Positions 1 to 8,677 of a stretch of DNA of 64,000 nt are shown here, one piece after another (position 1 is the stretch's first letter; every line of letters starts with the position of its first letter). The notes under the pieces were generated by a model, which was not told the DNA's origin, searched no databases, and was given only the letters and a program-made list of their open reading frames with translations. The DNA is taken from the NCBI GenBank assembly GCA_964251665.1, contig CAXUKO010000010.1, positions 1 through 64,000 on the forward strand, read 5' to 3'. A program made the position numbers and the translations under genes. Source of the DNA: JBBQLG01 sp964251665. GTDB lineage: Bacteria; Bacteroidota; Bacteroidia; Cytophagales; Spirosomataceae.

Positions 1-1540
1 AGACCTGTTCGGAGGCCACGCTGCTGCCCCCGCCGGTGGCCTGGGGGTACTGCACGACGATGCGGTAGCTGTACTGGAGGCCCCGTTTGAGGGTCTGGTT
101 GTCGGTGAAGGTGCTGATGGTGTAGGGCACCTGCCCGATTTTGGTGTAACCGGGGGGGATGCCGGTAGTACACAGGGGTATGTTGTCGGGCGAACACCCT
201 TCCTTGCGGTAAATGAGGATCTGGGCGGGCAGGGCGGTCGGTTGGGCGGAGGTGCTGGTGGGCACGCAGGTGTAGGGGGTCCAGTTGAGTTGGATGGCTC
301 GTCCGGCGGCATCGGCGGTGGGCCGGGCGGTGAGGTTTTGCGGGCCCGGACCATAGATGCGGATGCGCAGCGTCTGAAAGGACACTAAGGACGTTGCTTT
401 ATTATTGGGCGTATCCATAACCTTGAACACCACATCATAAGGCTCCTGCCGGATATGATTGCAGTTGGTTTGCCAGGTCAAAATGCCGCTTCCCGGTTGC
501 GGCTGGGGTTGCGTAGTCGCAGGCCGGAAGGTAGCCGCAGCGGGGGCAATCAGCGTGGTCGGTGTGCGTCCATCAGCACCAACATTAAAAGGTCCACCGT
601 AAGCAGTGATCGTCACGCGGTTGCCATCGGGATCGGTGGCGCGGATGGTCTGGCTGATGTTGGTACCGGCCAGCACACACAGGTCAGGCGGCAGTTGAAG
701 CAGTGGCCGTTTGTTGGGGCTATCCACCACAATGATCTGCAAGTCGACGGTGATTTCGCCAATGAGCACACCATTACGCCATTCTTCGATGATGAACGCC
801 ATGTTATACTGCCCAATCTCACCGGGCGCGTCCCAGCAGAGGTCACCCGTAAGCGCGTTGATGCCATACGTCGGCGGAGTTGTTCCGGCTTCTGTGCTGG
901 TACTAAAAACTGTCACATTCCGGTGTCCGCCCACGTCTAATTGCTGACAGGGGTTATTGGTTGTACTTTGGGCGGGTATGGCCAGCCGGTAAGCAAGGCT
1001 GTCGCCATCGACGTCAAAAGCGGCCGGGTTGTAACAGAATTTCTGACCCGTGCGGGCCGAGTCCAGTGGAGCGTTCAGCAGCACGGGCGTGCTGTTCTGG
1101 CCCAGAGCCGCGTTGACCTGAATCGTCGTGGCGACATAAAAGACCGTATTGCCCGAATCGTTGATGTTTTTAGTTCCGGCGTTACGGTTTGAAATGCGGG
1201 CCGAAATTTTATAGGCCTCCGGACCTGCGTAGGTATGCGTGGTCCGGTAGATGTTGATGGATGAGCTGCCGCCGTTAATCGGGGTAATCGACGCCCGGTT
1301 TACTGTAGCCGTGCTGCCATCACCAAAACACATGTCAACGCTTGTCGTCATGGCAGCCGCCGGTCGACCATTAACCTCATCGAAATAAACGGTAAGGGTA
1401 ACTTCGTAGGTGAGCTGTGTGTTGGAAATACGACGGGTGGTGATAACACCGGCCCGCACGTGGGTAGCCTGCGAAACAGTCGGCCATAAAAGTCCCAGCA
1501 GCAATACGACCGCCAGCCAGCCTGTATAGGTAAATTTCAT
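1..1540 (-). CDS. Large secreted surface protein, N-terminal part (gene runs off the left edge)
   Basis: The frame is open from an ATG at 1540 to the window edge, giving at least 513 codons with no stop. It starts with a signal peptide (MKFTYTGWLAVVLLLG, cleavage near the SQA at about residue 25). The body is rich in Thr, Asn, Pro and Gly and looks like stacked beta-sandwich domains: FDVDGDSLAYRL near residue 180 resembles the cadherin/PKD-like repeats of Bacteroidota surface proteins, and the last visible stretch (FTDNQTLKRGLQYSYRIV) resembles a fibronectin type III strand pair. Proteins of this kind in Cytophagales often end in a gliding-motility/T9SS sorting domain, but the C-terminus is outside the window, so export by T9SS is inference. 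The plus-strand frames over this region are shadows. The gene has no close partner; the next gene (a glycosyltransferase) ends 126 bases upstream. Confidence 0.75.
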   Translation of the reverse strand, partial: MKFTYTGWLAVVLLLGLLWPTVSQATHVRAGVITTRRISNTQLTYEVTLTVYFDEVNGRPAAAMTTSVDMCFGDGSTATVNRASITPINGGSSSINIYRTTHTYAGPEAYKISARISNRNAGTKNINDSGNTVFYVATTIQVNAALGQNSTPVLLNAPLDSARTGQKFCYNPAAFDVDGDSLAYRLAIPAQSTTNNPCQQLDVGGHRNVTVFSTSTEAGTTPPTYGINALTGDLCWDAPGEIGQYNMAFIIEEWRNGVLIGEITVDLQIIVVDSPNKRPLLQLPPDLCVLAGTNISQTIRATDPDGNRVTITAYGGPFNVGADGRTPTTLIAPAAATFRPATTQPQPQPGSGILTWQTNCNHIRQEPYDVVFKVMDTPNNKATSLVSFQTLRIRIYGPGPQNLTARPTADAAGRAIQLNWTPYTCVPTSTSAQPTALPAQILIYRKEGCSPDNIPLCTTGIPPGYTKIGQVPYTISTFTDNQTLKRGLQYSYRIVVQYPQATGGGSSVASEQV

Positions 1541-1666
1541 GTGTAAATGGATTTAACCTATCAACGATTTAGGGGGCAAAAAGTGTATGGAAACAGAGTC
1601 GATAGTACGTCCGCAGGGCAGATACTCTGTTTGTTCCTGTGGATCAGTACGAATGCCGACCGGCAG

Positions 1667-2767
1667 CTATAGCACGCCGGTCAATGTATCAATCCAGCGC
1701 AGCGCTTCGGCCCGTTGACTGTCGGTCGTGATTGCCGATTGTAACCGGGCTACATCAATGGCGGTCTGCCCGTTCATCACCCGAATCATAGCGTCGGCCA
1801 GATCTTTGGGGTTAAAACTTTCGACCATCTCACCCATGCCCGGTTTTACAAATTCTTTGATGCCGCCTGAGTTGAACCCGACAATAGGCTTGCCCAGTAC
1901 GGCGGCTTCCCGCATAACAATAGGATAAGAATCTTCCCTTGACGTTAGCGTGAAACCATCGCAGGCGTTGAAATAATCGAAATACTGGTCGGACTGCTCT
2001 TTCAAAAACGTTACCGGCAGGTTATAGGTCTTGATGTATTGCTGCACATAGTAGGTAAGCCCCGTTTGCCGGGCCGGGCCCATCCAGACGAACTGCGCCG
2101 AGGGGGGGAGGTGACGCACCAGGTCCGGAATCATATCGAACCCTTTCCGGGTGCTCCAGGCACCTGACATAAGCCAGGCAAAAGATGACTCGTTTAGTCC
2201 CAGTTCCCGCCGGACGGCGGCCCGGTCGCGCTGTACCCGAATCTGCTCCACGTTAATCAACCCGTGCATCAGCACTACATTTTTGTAGCCCATATTGGTC
2301 AGGTTATCAACCACTGTCTGCGATGCGGTTAGCAGCAGCTTGGCATGATCAAGCATTAATTTGAAGGAGTCGTAGCCCTGTTCGTCGTACTCCTGCGGCA
2401 GTTCATGAACATGAAGCACGTACGACTGGCCAATTTCAATGGCGAGTTGCGCGTACTCGGGCATGGCAATGGTATTGATGTACCACAGGTCGGGTTTGAA
2501 GTCGAGATGGGCTTTTTTCAGCGCGCGGGTATGCGGAGTCTTTTTAAACAAACGATGGTAAGCCGCTTCGTATATTTTGTAGGTAAACCGGTCAGACTGA
2601 TGACTGGAATACTGTTTGAAGTCTAATCCATCAGCCGCTAACTGACCGGGTTTCCGGCTAAAGAAACCAAAGGAATGTTGTCCCTTCGGCGCATAGTGCA
2701 TGTAGTTTAGCAGCGTCATCACTGAACCCGACCGGTTAGCTACCGGGCTGATCAATAAAATTCTCAT
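1667..2767 (-). CDS. Glycosyltransferase family 4 (GT-B fold)
   Basis: A 366-residue protein with the layout of a GT4 enzyme: an N-terminal Rossmann-like domain starting MRILLISPVANRSGS, with a Gly/Ser turn for nucleotide-sugar binding, and a C-terminal domain carrying the EX7E region (REDSYPIVMREAAVLGKP, about residues 275-292) that contacts the donor sugar. SGAWSTRKGFD near residue 207 is the usual start of the second domain. No signal peptide or membrane segment, so it is cytosolic or peripheral. Its probable role is transfer of a sugar to a lipid- or polysaccharide-linked acceptor; donor and acceptor cannot be read from sequence. It lies on the same strand as the GT2 gene at 3199-4200 but a gap of more than 200 bases separates them, so co-transcription is uncertain. 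Confidence 0.85.
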   Translation of the reverse strand: MRILLISPVANRSGSVMTLLNYMHYAPKGQHSFGFFSRKPGQLAADGLDFKQYSSHQSDRFTYKIYEAAYHRLFKKTPHTRALKKAHLDFKPDLWYINTIAMPEYAQLAIEIGQSYVLHVHELPQEYDEQGYDSFKLMLDHAKLLLTASQTVVDNLTNMGYKNVVLMHGLINVEQIRVQRDRAAVRRELGLNESSFAWLMSGAWSTRKGFDMIPDLVRHLPPSAQFVWMGPARQTGLTYYVQQYIKTYNLPVTFLKEQSDQYFDYFNACDGFTLTSREDSYPIVMREAAVLGKPIVGFNSGGIKEFVKPGMGEMVESFNPKDLADAMIRVMNGQTAIDVARLQSAITTDSQRAEALRWIDTLTGVL

Positions 2768-2980
2768 TCGTGCAAAAGGTTGGTAATCAATCCGTCTTTA
2801 CGAACGGATTGGGTAAATAAAACGGAATGCAGCTTTCACAGAAACATCAATCAGCAGGCAAAGAACTGATAAGGAGCACGCTGCTGATGTGTATAAGTCA
2901 GTTTGCAGGCAGCCTGTTCATTTTCCAGGCATAAAGCCAACGTACCTGTATTCCAGCGTAAAATTAGAAGCAAATACGTA

Positions 2981-3199
2981 CTAATACTGTATAGTTTCTA
3001 AATTCAGTATAGATTGGAAATCTGTTTTCGGTTTATCACCCGATAGCTGGTACCGGTATCGAGCTGGATCGAAGCCCGAATAGTTGCTGGTTTGTACACT
3101 GTAGGTCACCGCAGCCCGTATCCAGGCTTTATTCCGGTGCCGGTCGACCCATCGGGGAGACGTCGCATATACAGACAGCAAGTTGCCGTACGCTGCCAT
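2981..3199 (-). CDS. Small hypothetical protein, start overlaps the stop of the upstream glycosyltransferase
   Basis: A 72-residue frame that begins with an ATG whose A is also the last base of the GT2 stop codon (TAATG), the arrangement seen in translationally coupled genes. Codon choice resembles the neighbours (many G/C-ending codons). The protein is soluble-looking, rich in Tyr, Arg and Ser, with no signal peptide, no membrane segment and no motif that I recognise. The same frame stays open some way upstream inside the GT2 gene, so the overlap could also be chance. I regard it as possible but unproven. Downstream to 2768 I see nothing else. Confidence 0.3.
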   Translation of the reverse strand: MAAYGNLLSVYATSPRWVDRHRNKAWIRAAVTYSVQTSNYSGFDPARYRYQLSGDKPKTDFQSILNLETIQY

Positions 3200-4200
3200 T
3201 AAATCTTGTAGAAAGAGGTCGTATTGAATAGGGTTTTCCAGAAGAATCGTAAAAAGACGCCGACCTGCCGGGCAAACGCCCGCTGATTGTCCAGCTGACT
3301 CAGCGGGGGATGGCCATTTTTCAGGTTAACCAGTATCTTCCAGGCGTAAATGGCAGGTATCAGTATCAGGTAATGGATAATCAGCAGCAAATAGGCACCC
3401 ACGCCGTACTGTTTCCGTATCCAGAGCAGATTGGATACCTGCATCTGGGTTTTGAACCGGTTGATGTGGGTAGGGGTCTGTCGCTGGTAGCTATCGCTGC
3501 TGCCGTACTCTAAGTGGATGTAGAACCCATCGCGCAGCATAAGCATCCGGCCCTGCTTACCCAGCCGATAGCCCCACTCGACATCTTCGCCGTAGAGAAA
3601 GAAGTTTTCATCCAGTTGGCCTGCCTTGTCCACAATCCGCCGGGGCGTCATCAGAAAAGCACCAATCAGCCAGTCTACCTCATTGGGATCGGAGTAAACC
3701 GAATCAGGAACGAGCCGGTAAAGGAGTTTCTGAAAAAAGGGGTGCTGCGGAATGATGTAGAAATGTCGGCGGATCTTGCCGAAGGTGTCGAAGACTTCGT
3801 GGTGAACCTTGCCCTCGCGGTTAATCTGCATAGCACTGACAGCAGCCACATCGGACTGCGTATCCAGAATGCCAGCGCAGCGGGCAATCAGGTTATCGAC
3901 CAGCAGCGTATCCGAGTTGAGCAGGAGAAAATGGCGGCCCCGCGCCTGATTCATGGCCAGGTTATTAGCCCGCGAAAACCCTGCATTATACCCCATGTCA
4001 ATCCACTGCACCATTGGAAACTGAGCCAGCACCAGCTCCCGACTTCCATCGCCCGACGAATTATCTGCCACAATAACTTCCAGCGATACCCCTTTTGTAT
4101 GGGTAAATACGGAGGTAAGGCAGTCAATAATGAGCTGGGGCGTTTTGTAGTTGACAATCAGAATGGAAACATCGATGGACTTTTGTTCGGAGGGGGGCAT
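3199..4200 (-). CDS. Glycosyltransferase family 2 (rhamnosyltransferase-like)
   Basis: A 333-residue GT-A enzyme. The N-terminus has the family 2 nucleotide-binding opening (VSILIVNYKTPQLIIDCL), then VIVADNSSGDGS and the NAGFSRANNLA motif, followed by LLLNSDTLL, the usual DXD-equivalent of WbbL/RgpB-like rhamnosyltransferases. DENFFLYGEDVEWGYRLG near residue 200 is the conserved acceptor-side ED motif. The C-terminus (about residues 265-285, YLLLIIHYLILIPAIYAW) is hydrophobic and could anchor it to the inner membrane. I chose ATG 4200 over a TTG at 4209 because a TAATTTTG box sits just upstream at 4223-4230. Probable role: adding a deoxyhexose or similar sugar during surface polysaccharide assembly. 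Confidence 0.88.
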   Translation of the reverse strand: MPPSEQKSIDVSILIVNYKTPQLIIDCLTSVFTHTKGVSLEVIVADNSSGDGSRELVLAQFPMVQWIDMGYNAGFSRANNLAMNQARGRHFLLLNSDTLLVDNLIARCAGILDTQSDVAAVSAMQINREGKVHHEVFDTFGKIRRHFYIIPQHPFFQKLLYRLVPDSVYSDPNEVDWLIGAFLMTPRRIVDKAGQLDENFFLYGEDVEWGYRLGKQGRMLMLRDGFYIHLEYGSSDSYQRQTPTHINRFKTQMQVSNLLWIRKQYGVGAYLLLIIHYLILIPAIYAWKILVNLKNGHPPLSQLDNQRAFARQVGVFLRFFWKTLFNTTSFYKI

Positions 4201-4222
4201 GTAAGGCAACGTGGTAAGACCC

Positions 4223-4254
4223 CAAAATTAGGACGCTTTTCTGACCTGACCCAA
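4223..4254 (-). promoter_or_regulatory. Candidate promoter for the GT2 gene
   Basis: Read on the minus strand there is TTG (4254-4252), a 21-base spacer and TAATTTTG (4230-4223), matching the Bacteroidota -7 consensus TAnnTTTG. Transcription would start about 16 bases before the ATG at 4200. The match is by eye and the -33 part is weak. Confidence 0.4.
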
Positions 4255-4280
4255 TCCTGACCAAAGTTCATGGGGTATCG

Positions 4281-4326
4281 TTCGTGGTTTGTCGTTGCCT
4301 GATTACAGGAGATGACAAACCACGAA
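4281..4326. terminator. Inverted repeat downstream of the ATP-grasp gene
   Basis: TTCGTGGTTTGTC (4281-4293) and its exact complement GACAAACCACGAA (4314-4326) flank a 20-base loop. It lies 27 bases past the stop of the ATP-grasp gene (minus strand), so it may end that transcript. There is no clear T-run. Confidence 0.4.
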
Positions 4327-4352
4327 TGACAAACCGAAACGTCGGCCCGGCC

Positions 4353-5837
4353 CTAGTACAATACCCACGTATCCTTGCCACCCCCGCCCTGCGACGAGTT
4401 TACCACGAGCGACCCTTTGCGCAGGGCCACGCGGGTTAGACCGCCGGGAATGACGTTGATGCCATCGCCATAGAGGATATAGGGCCGCAGATCGACATGT
4501 CGGCCTTCGGGCTGATCGCCAATCAGACACGGCACCCGCGAGAGCGAAATAGTTGGCTGGGCAATGTAATTGCGGGGATTGTCGCGGATCTTCTGCCGAA
4601 AGAGGTCATGCTCCGCTTTGTCGGCTTTCGGACCGATAAGCATACCGTAGCCGCCCGCTTCGTTGGCTTCTTTCACCACCAACTGCTCGATGTTGTCCAG
4701 TACGTAGGAGCAATCATCGTCTTCACCGCAGATGTAGGTACGGACATTGGGAATAATTGGCTCTTCGTTCAGGTAGTACTTGATGATGCGCGGCACATAG
4801 GCATAAATCACCTTATCGTCGGCGACACCGGTACCGGGTGCATTAGCCAGGGCGACGCGCCCTTTTTTGTAGACATCCATAATGCCCGGTATGCCAATCA
4901 TGGAGTCGGGATTAAAGGTCTTGGGGTCGATAAACGTATCGTCGATGCGCCGATAAATGACGTCTACAATCTGGAAACCCTTAGTGGTTCGCATTTTGAC
5001 GTAGCCACCCGACACGACCAGGTCCCGTGCATCGACCAGCTCAACACCCATCTGCTGGGCCAGGTAAGAGTGCTCAAAGTAGGCCGAGTTATAAATGCCC
5101 GGCGTCAGCACCACTACTGTTGGGTTAGGCCGGTCGGCAATGAACTGGAGCATTTGCAACAGCCGGGTAGGATAATCAGATACAGGCCGTACGCCCGTGC
5201 GGGCCAGCACATCGGGAAACGTTTGCTTGGTTAGCTCCCGGTTTTCGAGCATGTACGACACGCCGGAAGGGCACCGCAAGTTGTCTTCCAGCACCATGTA
5301 TTGCCCGTCGTCGCCCCGGATCAGGTCGGTCCCCGTGATGTGGCACCAGATGCCTTTGGGTGGTTTCAGTCCAACGCAGGAGGGTAAAAAACACTTGCTC
5401 GATTCGATCAGATCACGCGGCACAATGCCGTCGTTGAGAATGTTCTGATCGTTGTAAACGTCGTGAATAAAATGATTGATGGCCGTGATGCGCTGAATCA
5501 GGCCGCGTTCCAGATGATTCCACTCGGCAGCTTCGATGATGCGGGGAATAATGTCAATCGGCATGATCCGCTCGGTACCTTCGCCCTCCGAATAGACATT
5601 AAAGGTGATCCCCATCGACATCAGCGCCCGTTCGGCCGCGTGTTGCCGACCGATGAGGTCTTCCCGGCCCAGTTTTTCTACCCGCTGGTGAAAGGGAGCA
5701 TAGCCCGGCCGAACGGTCTGTTCGCTGGTAAACATCTCATCGAAAAAGCCCTCGGTCTGGTATTTTTTAAAGGAGAAATTTCCTTTCTGGTGCTGCGTTT
5801 GTGTGACTCCGTTGAGTGATTGCGATTGTTTCTGCAT
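4353..5837 (-). CDS. Circularly permuted ATP-grasp protein (DUF404/DUF407 type)
   Basis: A 494-residue cytosolic protein of the circularly permuted ATP-grasp family. Family hallmarks are IPRIIEAAEWNHLERGLIQR, CHITGTDLIRGDDGQYMVLE, DNLRCPSGVSYMLENR, VVKEANEAGGYGMLIGP and the C-terminal HVDLRPYILYGDG. ATP-grasp enzymes join a carboxylate to an amine or thiol via an acyl-phosphate; the substrate of this branch is, as far as I know, not settled. In many genomes the gene is followed by an alpha-helical DUF403 gene and a transglutaminase-like gene that suggest peptide-type chemistry; neither is present here, so this copy stands alone. The frame extends back to an ATG at 5942, but I prefer 5837: it gives the usual family length, and a TAnnTTTG-type box lies at 5886-5893, inside the longer version. 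Confidence 0.85.
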   Translation of the reverse strand: MQKQSQSLNGVTQTQHQKGNFSFKKYQTEGFFDEMFTSEQTVRPGYAPFHQRVEKLGREDLIGRQHAAERALMSMGITFNVYSEGEGTERIMPIDIIPRIIEAAEWNHLERGLIQRITAINHFIHDVYNDQNILNDGIVPRDLIESSKCFLPSCVGLKPPKGIWCHITGTDLIRGDDGQYMVLEDNLRCPSGVSYMLENRELTKQTFPDVLARTGVRPVSDYPTRLLQMLQFIADRPNPTVVVLTPGIYNSAYFEHSYLAQQMGVELVDARDLVVSGGYVKMRTTKGFQIVDVIYRRIDDTFIDPKTFNPDSMIGIPGIMDVYKKGRVALANAPGTGVADDKVIYAYVPRIIKYYLNEEPIIPNVRTYICGEDDDCSYVLDNIEQLVVKEANEAGGYGMLIGPKADKAEHDLFRQKIRDNPRNYIAQPTISLSRVPCLIGDQPEGRHVDLRPYILYGDGINVIPGGLTRVALRKGSLVVNSSQGGGGKDTWVLY

Positions 5838-5885
5838 GGCGGATACGTTTTTGCGAAACAATATATCGCCCAATTGCTGAATTAC

Positions 5886-5893
5886 CAAACGTA
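5886..5893 (-). promoter_or_regulatory. Candidate -7 box for the ATP-grasp gene
   Basis: TACGTTTG on the minus strand fits TAnnTTTG and would place the RNA start about 40 bases before the ATG at 5837. No good TTTG is seen 19-21 bases upstream, so support is modest. Confidence 0.3.
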
Positions 5894-5947
5894 GTTTGTG
5901 GCTGGCGTTTCCTACAGCGTACCTGACCGGAAGCGTATCCAATTTCT

Positions 5948-7549
5948 ATGGGCAGATTCCTACCTTTGCGGTACTCACCGACTCATTATACATTACTGCT
6001 TTTGATCCGAATTATCCTCTTCCTGGCAGCATTGCTCTCACTGAACCGGGCCCATGCGCAGCACTGGCTGGGGCTGACGCCGTCGAACTATGCAGGTGTG
6101 AACGGTATTTATCAGCAGCCTGCTCAGGTTGCGGATTCGCGTCATCGGTTGTCTGTCAGCCTGTTGGGGGTAGACGGCTATGGCTATAACAACTATGTCC
6201 GCTGGAACGCGCCTTATCCCATCTGGCGGTTTGGGTTAGGAATGGTACCGGCTCAGTTTCATAATGCGAACGGTGACCTTGGGTTCAGTCCGGCGAATCT
6301 GGCCGAACGGCTGAACGGTGGCATTAAAAAAGGGTTTGCCGGTGGAGAAATCCGCGGGCCCGGCCTGATGATCTCCTCCCGCACCGGGCGCTGGGGCATC
6401 GGTATTACCTCGCGCGTTCGGGCTGGTGGCGCTGTTACCAACACAAGTGAGCCACTCGCGCAATTCATACGGGTCGGCCTGCCGGGTTCGCAGGTGCTGC
6501 CTATGCCCCGCGTTACGGCGCAGCACGGTACGGTTAATTTCAGCAGTTATGGTGAGATCGGCCTTACGCTGGGTTACGTCATCCGTACTAACGATGAACA
6601 TTTCTGGAAGGTCGGTGCCAGTCTGAAACGGCTGGTAGGTCTTTACAACGTTCACCTCGCTGTTACCGATGCCAGCTACAACTTAATCCCCGACCCTGAC
6701 ATGCCGGGGTTAACGGCGCTGGCTATCCAACAGTGGTCGGGCAGTTACGGCTATACCACGGAGGATTCCTATAAAAGTCCAAGTGGCAGCTGGTTATTCG
6801 GTCGCGGGGCACCGGGTACAGGCTGGGGTGTCGATCTGGGTGTGGTATACGAATATCGGCCCGATGCCCGCCGGTATCGCTACACCGAAAACGGCGAACA
6901 GTTGCAGGATGGCTCCCGTAATAAATACAGATACCGCCTATCGGCTTCGCTGACCGATGTGGGCATGATTCGGTACAACAACCCAACGTACGTAACGCAG
7001 TACGACCAGCTGAGCAGCAGCAACCGGCCCTTGACACACCGGTCGTTTCAGGGCGTGCAGAACGCTGATGCCTTTTTTTACCGTATAGAAACCATTCTGG
7101 GGGCTGATCATCAGCAACGGCAAACGGCTTTCCGGGCTGTGCTGCCAACCGCGCTGAACCTGAGTGCAGATTACAAGATCGACGAAAACGTCTACGTAAA
7201 CGCTACCTTGGTACAGCCGCTGCTGTCGCCCGCCGTGGTGGGATTATACCGTCCGGCTGTTATTGCCGTGACCCCCCGTTATGAACTACCGCAGGCTGAG
7301 GTGTCACTGCCCATCAGCTGGCAGGGGAATTATGCCAACCTCTGCGTGGGCCTCGCCCTGCGGCTGGGTCCGGTGGTGGTGGGTACCGATCACTTGCCGG
7401 GATTGCTGTCAGTTGGTCGCCCGCGTGGGGGTAACTTATACCTGTCGACGTCCATTCCGTTGTTGCGGCCCGCTCCCCGCGATCCCCTGGCCTGTTATGT
7501 GCCCGGTGTTGATGCCAGTACCCGGCGAAAAGGTTTATTCCGACGGTAA
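5948..7549 (+). CDS. DUF5723-family outer-membrane protein
   Basis: A 533-residue exported protein that matches my memory of the DUF5723 family of Bacteroidota outer-membrane proteins: signal peptide ending ALLSLNRAHA-Q, then WLGLTPSNYAGVNGIYQQPAQVADSR, the early NY.GVN...NPA-like motif shared with PorV/FadL-type barrels, and many amphipathic strands with aromatic girdles. The C-terminus (STSIPLLRPAPRDPL) is barrel-like. Function is unknown. The annotated ATG (5948) has a TACCTTTG box inside its first codons (5961-5968). If that is the real -7 element, translation would begin at the TTG at 6002, which gives a neat signal peptide (IRIILFLAALLSLNRAHA). The gene is divergent from the ATP-grasp gene, sharing a region of about 110 bases. 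Confidence 0.75.
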   Translation: MGRFLPLRYSPTHYTLLLLIRIILFLAALLSLNRAHAQHWLGLTPSNYAGVNGIYQQPAQVADSRHRLSVSLLGVDGYGYNNYVRWNAPYPIWRFGLGMVPAQFHNANGDLGFSPANLAERLNGGIKKGFAGGEIRGPGLMISSRTGRWGIGITSRVRAGGAVTNTSEPLAQFIRVGLPGSQVLPMPRVTAQHGTVNFSSYGEIGLTLGYVIRTNDEHFWKVGASLKRLVGLYNVHLAVTDASYNLIPDPDMPGLTALAIQQWSGSYGYTTEDSYKSPSGSWLFGRGAPGTGWGVDLGVVYEYRPDARRYRYTENGEQLQDGSRNKYRYRLSASLTDVGMIRYNNPTYVTQYDQLSSSNRPLTHRSFQGVQNADAFFYRIETILGADHQQRQTAFRAVLPTALNLSADYKIDENVYVNATLVQPLLSPAVVGLYRPAVIAVTPRYELPQAEVSLPISWQGNYANLCVGLALRLGPVVVGTDHLPGLLSVGRPRGGNLYLSTSIPLLRPAPRDPLACYVPGVDASTRRKGLFRR

Positions 7550-7634
7550 CGGGCCGTTAAAAAGTAATACCTGTTTCTTTTAGTAATCATTTTGCTTTTT
7601 TCATAGACTTCGGACGTAACTAAATCTTTACGCA

Positions 7635-8219
7635 ATGGAAACTATGAAAAAGGTAGTGTACGCGCTCGCACTTATCGTATGCACGCTGACCAGCGCAGCC
7701 GCTCAGACCGAAAAGGGAAGTCACCTGATTGGCGTGCAGGTCGGAAACGTGATTATTCCCACATCGGGCGGGAGTGGGTCGATTATCAGCTTACAGCCTA
7801 CCTATGGCTGGTTTGTGAGCGATGGGTTAGCCCTGGGGGCGGGGGTACCTTTTTACCACGTCAGTTCGGGTGGCGTTGGTATCACACAGATCGGACTCGA
7901 CCCATTTTTGCGGTATTACATCGGCCAATCGAATGCGAAACCGTTTTTGGGGGCTTCTGTTGGCGTTGTGAACACATCCGCGTCGGGAACCTTCAGCAAC
8001 TCTGAGTCAAGCACCGATGTAATTTATGGCCTGACGGGTGGGGTAGCTTTCTTTGTCAACAAGTCAGTTAGTTTCGATGTCTCCCTGAATTACACAGGGG
8101 GCAACTCACTTAATCTGTCCGGCCTGTTCCCCGGCGCAAGTAATGCGCTCATCCCTTCCCTGCCTAATGCCCTGACCATCAACCTGGGCTTTCAGGTGTT
8201 TCTTCCTAAGAAGCAGTAA
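7635..8219 (+). CDS. Outer-membrane beta-barrel protein (OmpA/OprF N-domain-like)
   Basis: A 194-residue exported protein. Signal peptide MKKVVYALALIVCTLTSAAA-Q (the ATG at 7644 may be the true start; the one at 7635 adds three residues). The mature part alternates polar and aromatic residues in about eight strands separated by Gly/Ser/Asn turns and ends in NLGFQVFLPKK, typical of the small porin/outer-membrane beta-barrel family (OMP_b-brl). Phrases such as PFLRYYIGQSNAKPFLGASVG are the usual strand 3-4 pattern. No ligand or partner can be inferred. It is 85 bases downstream of the DUF5723 gene on the same strand, followed by a hairpin. Confidence 0.8.
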   Translation: METMKKVVYALALIVCTLTSAAAQTEKGSHLIGVQVGNVIIPTSGGSGSIISLQPTYGWFVSDGLALGAGVPFYHVSSGGVGITQIGLDPFLRYYIGQSNAKPFLGASVGVVNTSASGTFSNSESSTDVIYGLTGGVAFFVNKSVSFDVSLNYTGGNSLNLSGLFPGASNALIPSLPNALTINLGFQVFLPKKQ

Positions 8220-8227
8220 ACGCATAC

Positions 8228-8261
8228 GGGCTGTTGTAGGCCGTATTACCCACAACAGCCC
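8228..8261 (+). terminator. Hairpin after the beta-barrel gene
   Basis: GGGCTGTTGT (8228-8237) pairs exactly with ACAACAGCCC (8252-8261) around a 14-base loop, 9 bases after the stop codon, followed by a short T-rich stretch (TCTTTC). Confidence 0.6.
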
Positions 8262-8287
8262 TCTTTCACTGATTTACACTTTGTTTG

Positions 8288-8677
8288 ATGAACCGCACCA
8301 TCCTGCACCAACTGCTCACCTACGCCATCGCTGCTGTCTGGCTGGTTAATGGCCTGTACTGCAAAGTACTGAATGGAGTGCCCCGGCATGAACAGATCGT
8401 TGCCCGAATTTTGGGACCGGAACACGCTTCTGTGCTAACCAAAGTAATTGGGGTGTCTGAAGTGCTGATGGCTGTCTGGATTGTCAGCCGCATTCGCCCC
8501 CGGTGGTGCTCTACTACCCAGATGCTGCTTGTTGCCACCATGAACACCCTGGAAATCGTGCTGGCTCCTGATCTGCTGCTGTTCGGTCGGTTAAATGGCC
8601 TGTACGCGCTTCTGTTTATTGGAGTCGTTTATTACCACGGGTTCGTATTAACCCGCGCTGCTCACTTACCGTCCTGA
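8288..8677 (+). CDS. DoxX-like four-helix membrane protein
   Basis: A 129-residue integral membrane protein with four predicted helices (about 7-24, 49-67, 74-93 and 99-119). The opening TYAIAAVWLVNGLYCKVLN and the ILGPEHASVLTKVIGVSE segment fit the DoxX-like family that is commonly found directly before DUF2071 genes. The biochemical role is not known; DoxX relatives are linked to quinone or redox functions, but no catalytic residue can be assigned here. A TTG at 8285 extends the frame by one residue; I took the ATG. The stop overlaps the start of the next gene (TGATG), so the two are probably translated together. Confidence 0.75.
   Translation: MNRTILHQLLTYAIAAVWLVNGLYCKVLNGVPRHEQIVARILGPEHASVLTKVIGVSEVLMAVWIVSRIRPRWCSTTQMLLVATMNTLEIVLAPDLLLFGRLNGLYALLFIGVVYYHGFVLTRAAHLPS

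Noticed and set aside
455..1192. Plus-strand open frames over the left-edge surface protein
   Set aside because: They run opposite to a continuous minus-strand gene with a signal peptide and domain repeats; their protein sequences are Arg/Gly/His-rich and make no family sense.
3514..4260. Plus-strand frame of 248 codons
   Set aside because: It is the mirror of the GT2 gene on the minus strand, which has all family motifs.
4497..5234. Plus-strand frame of 245 codons
   Set aside because: Mirror of the ATP-grasp gene; composition is unlike a real protein.
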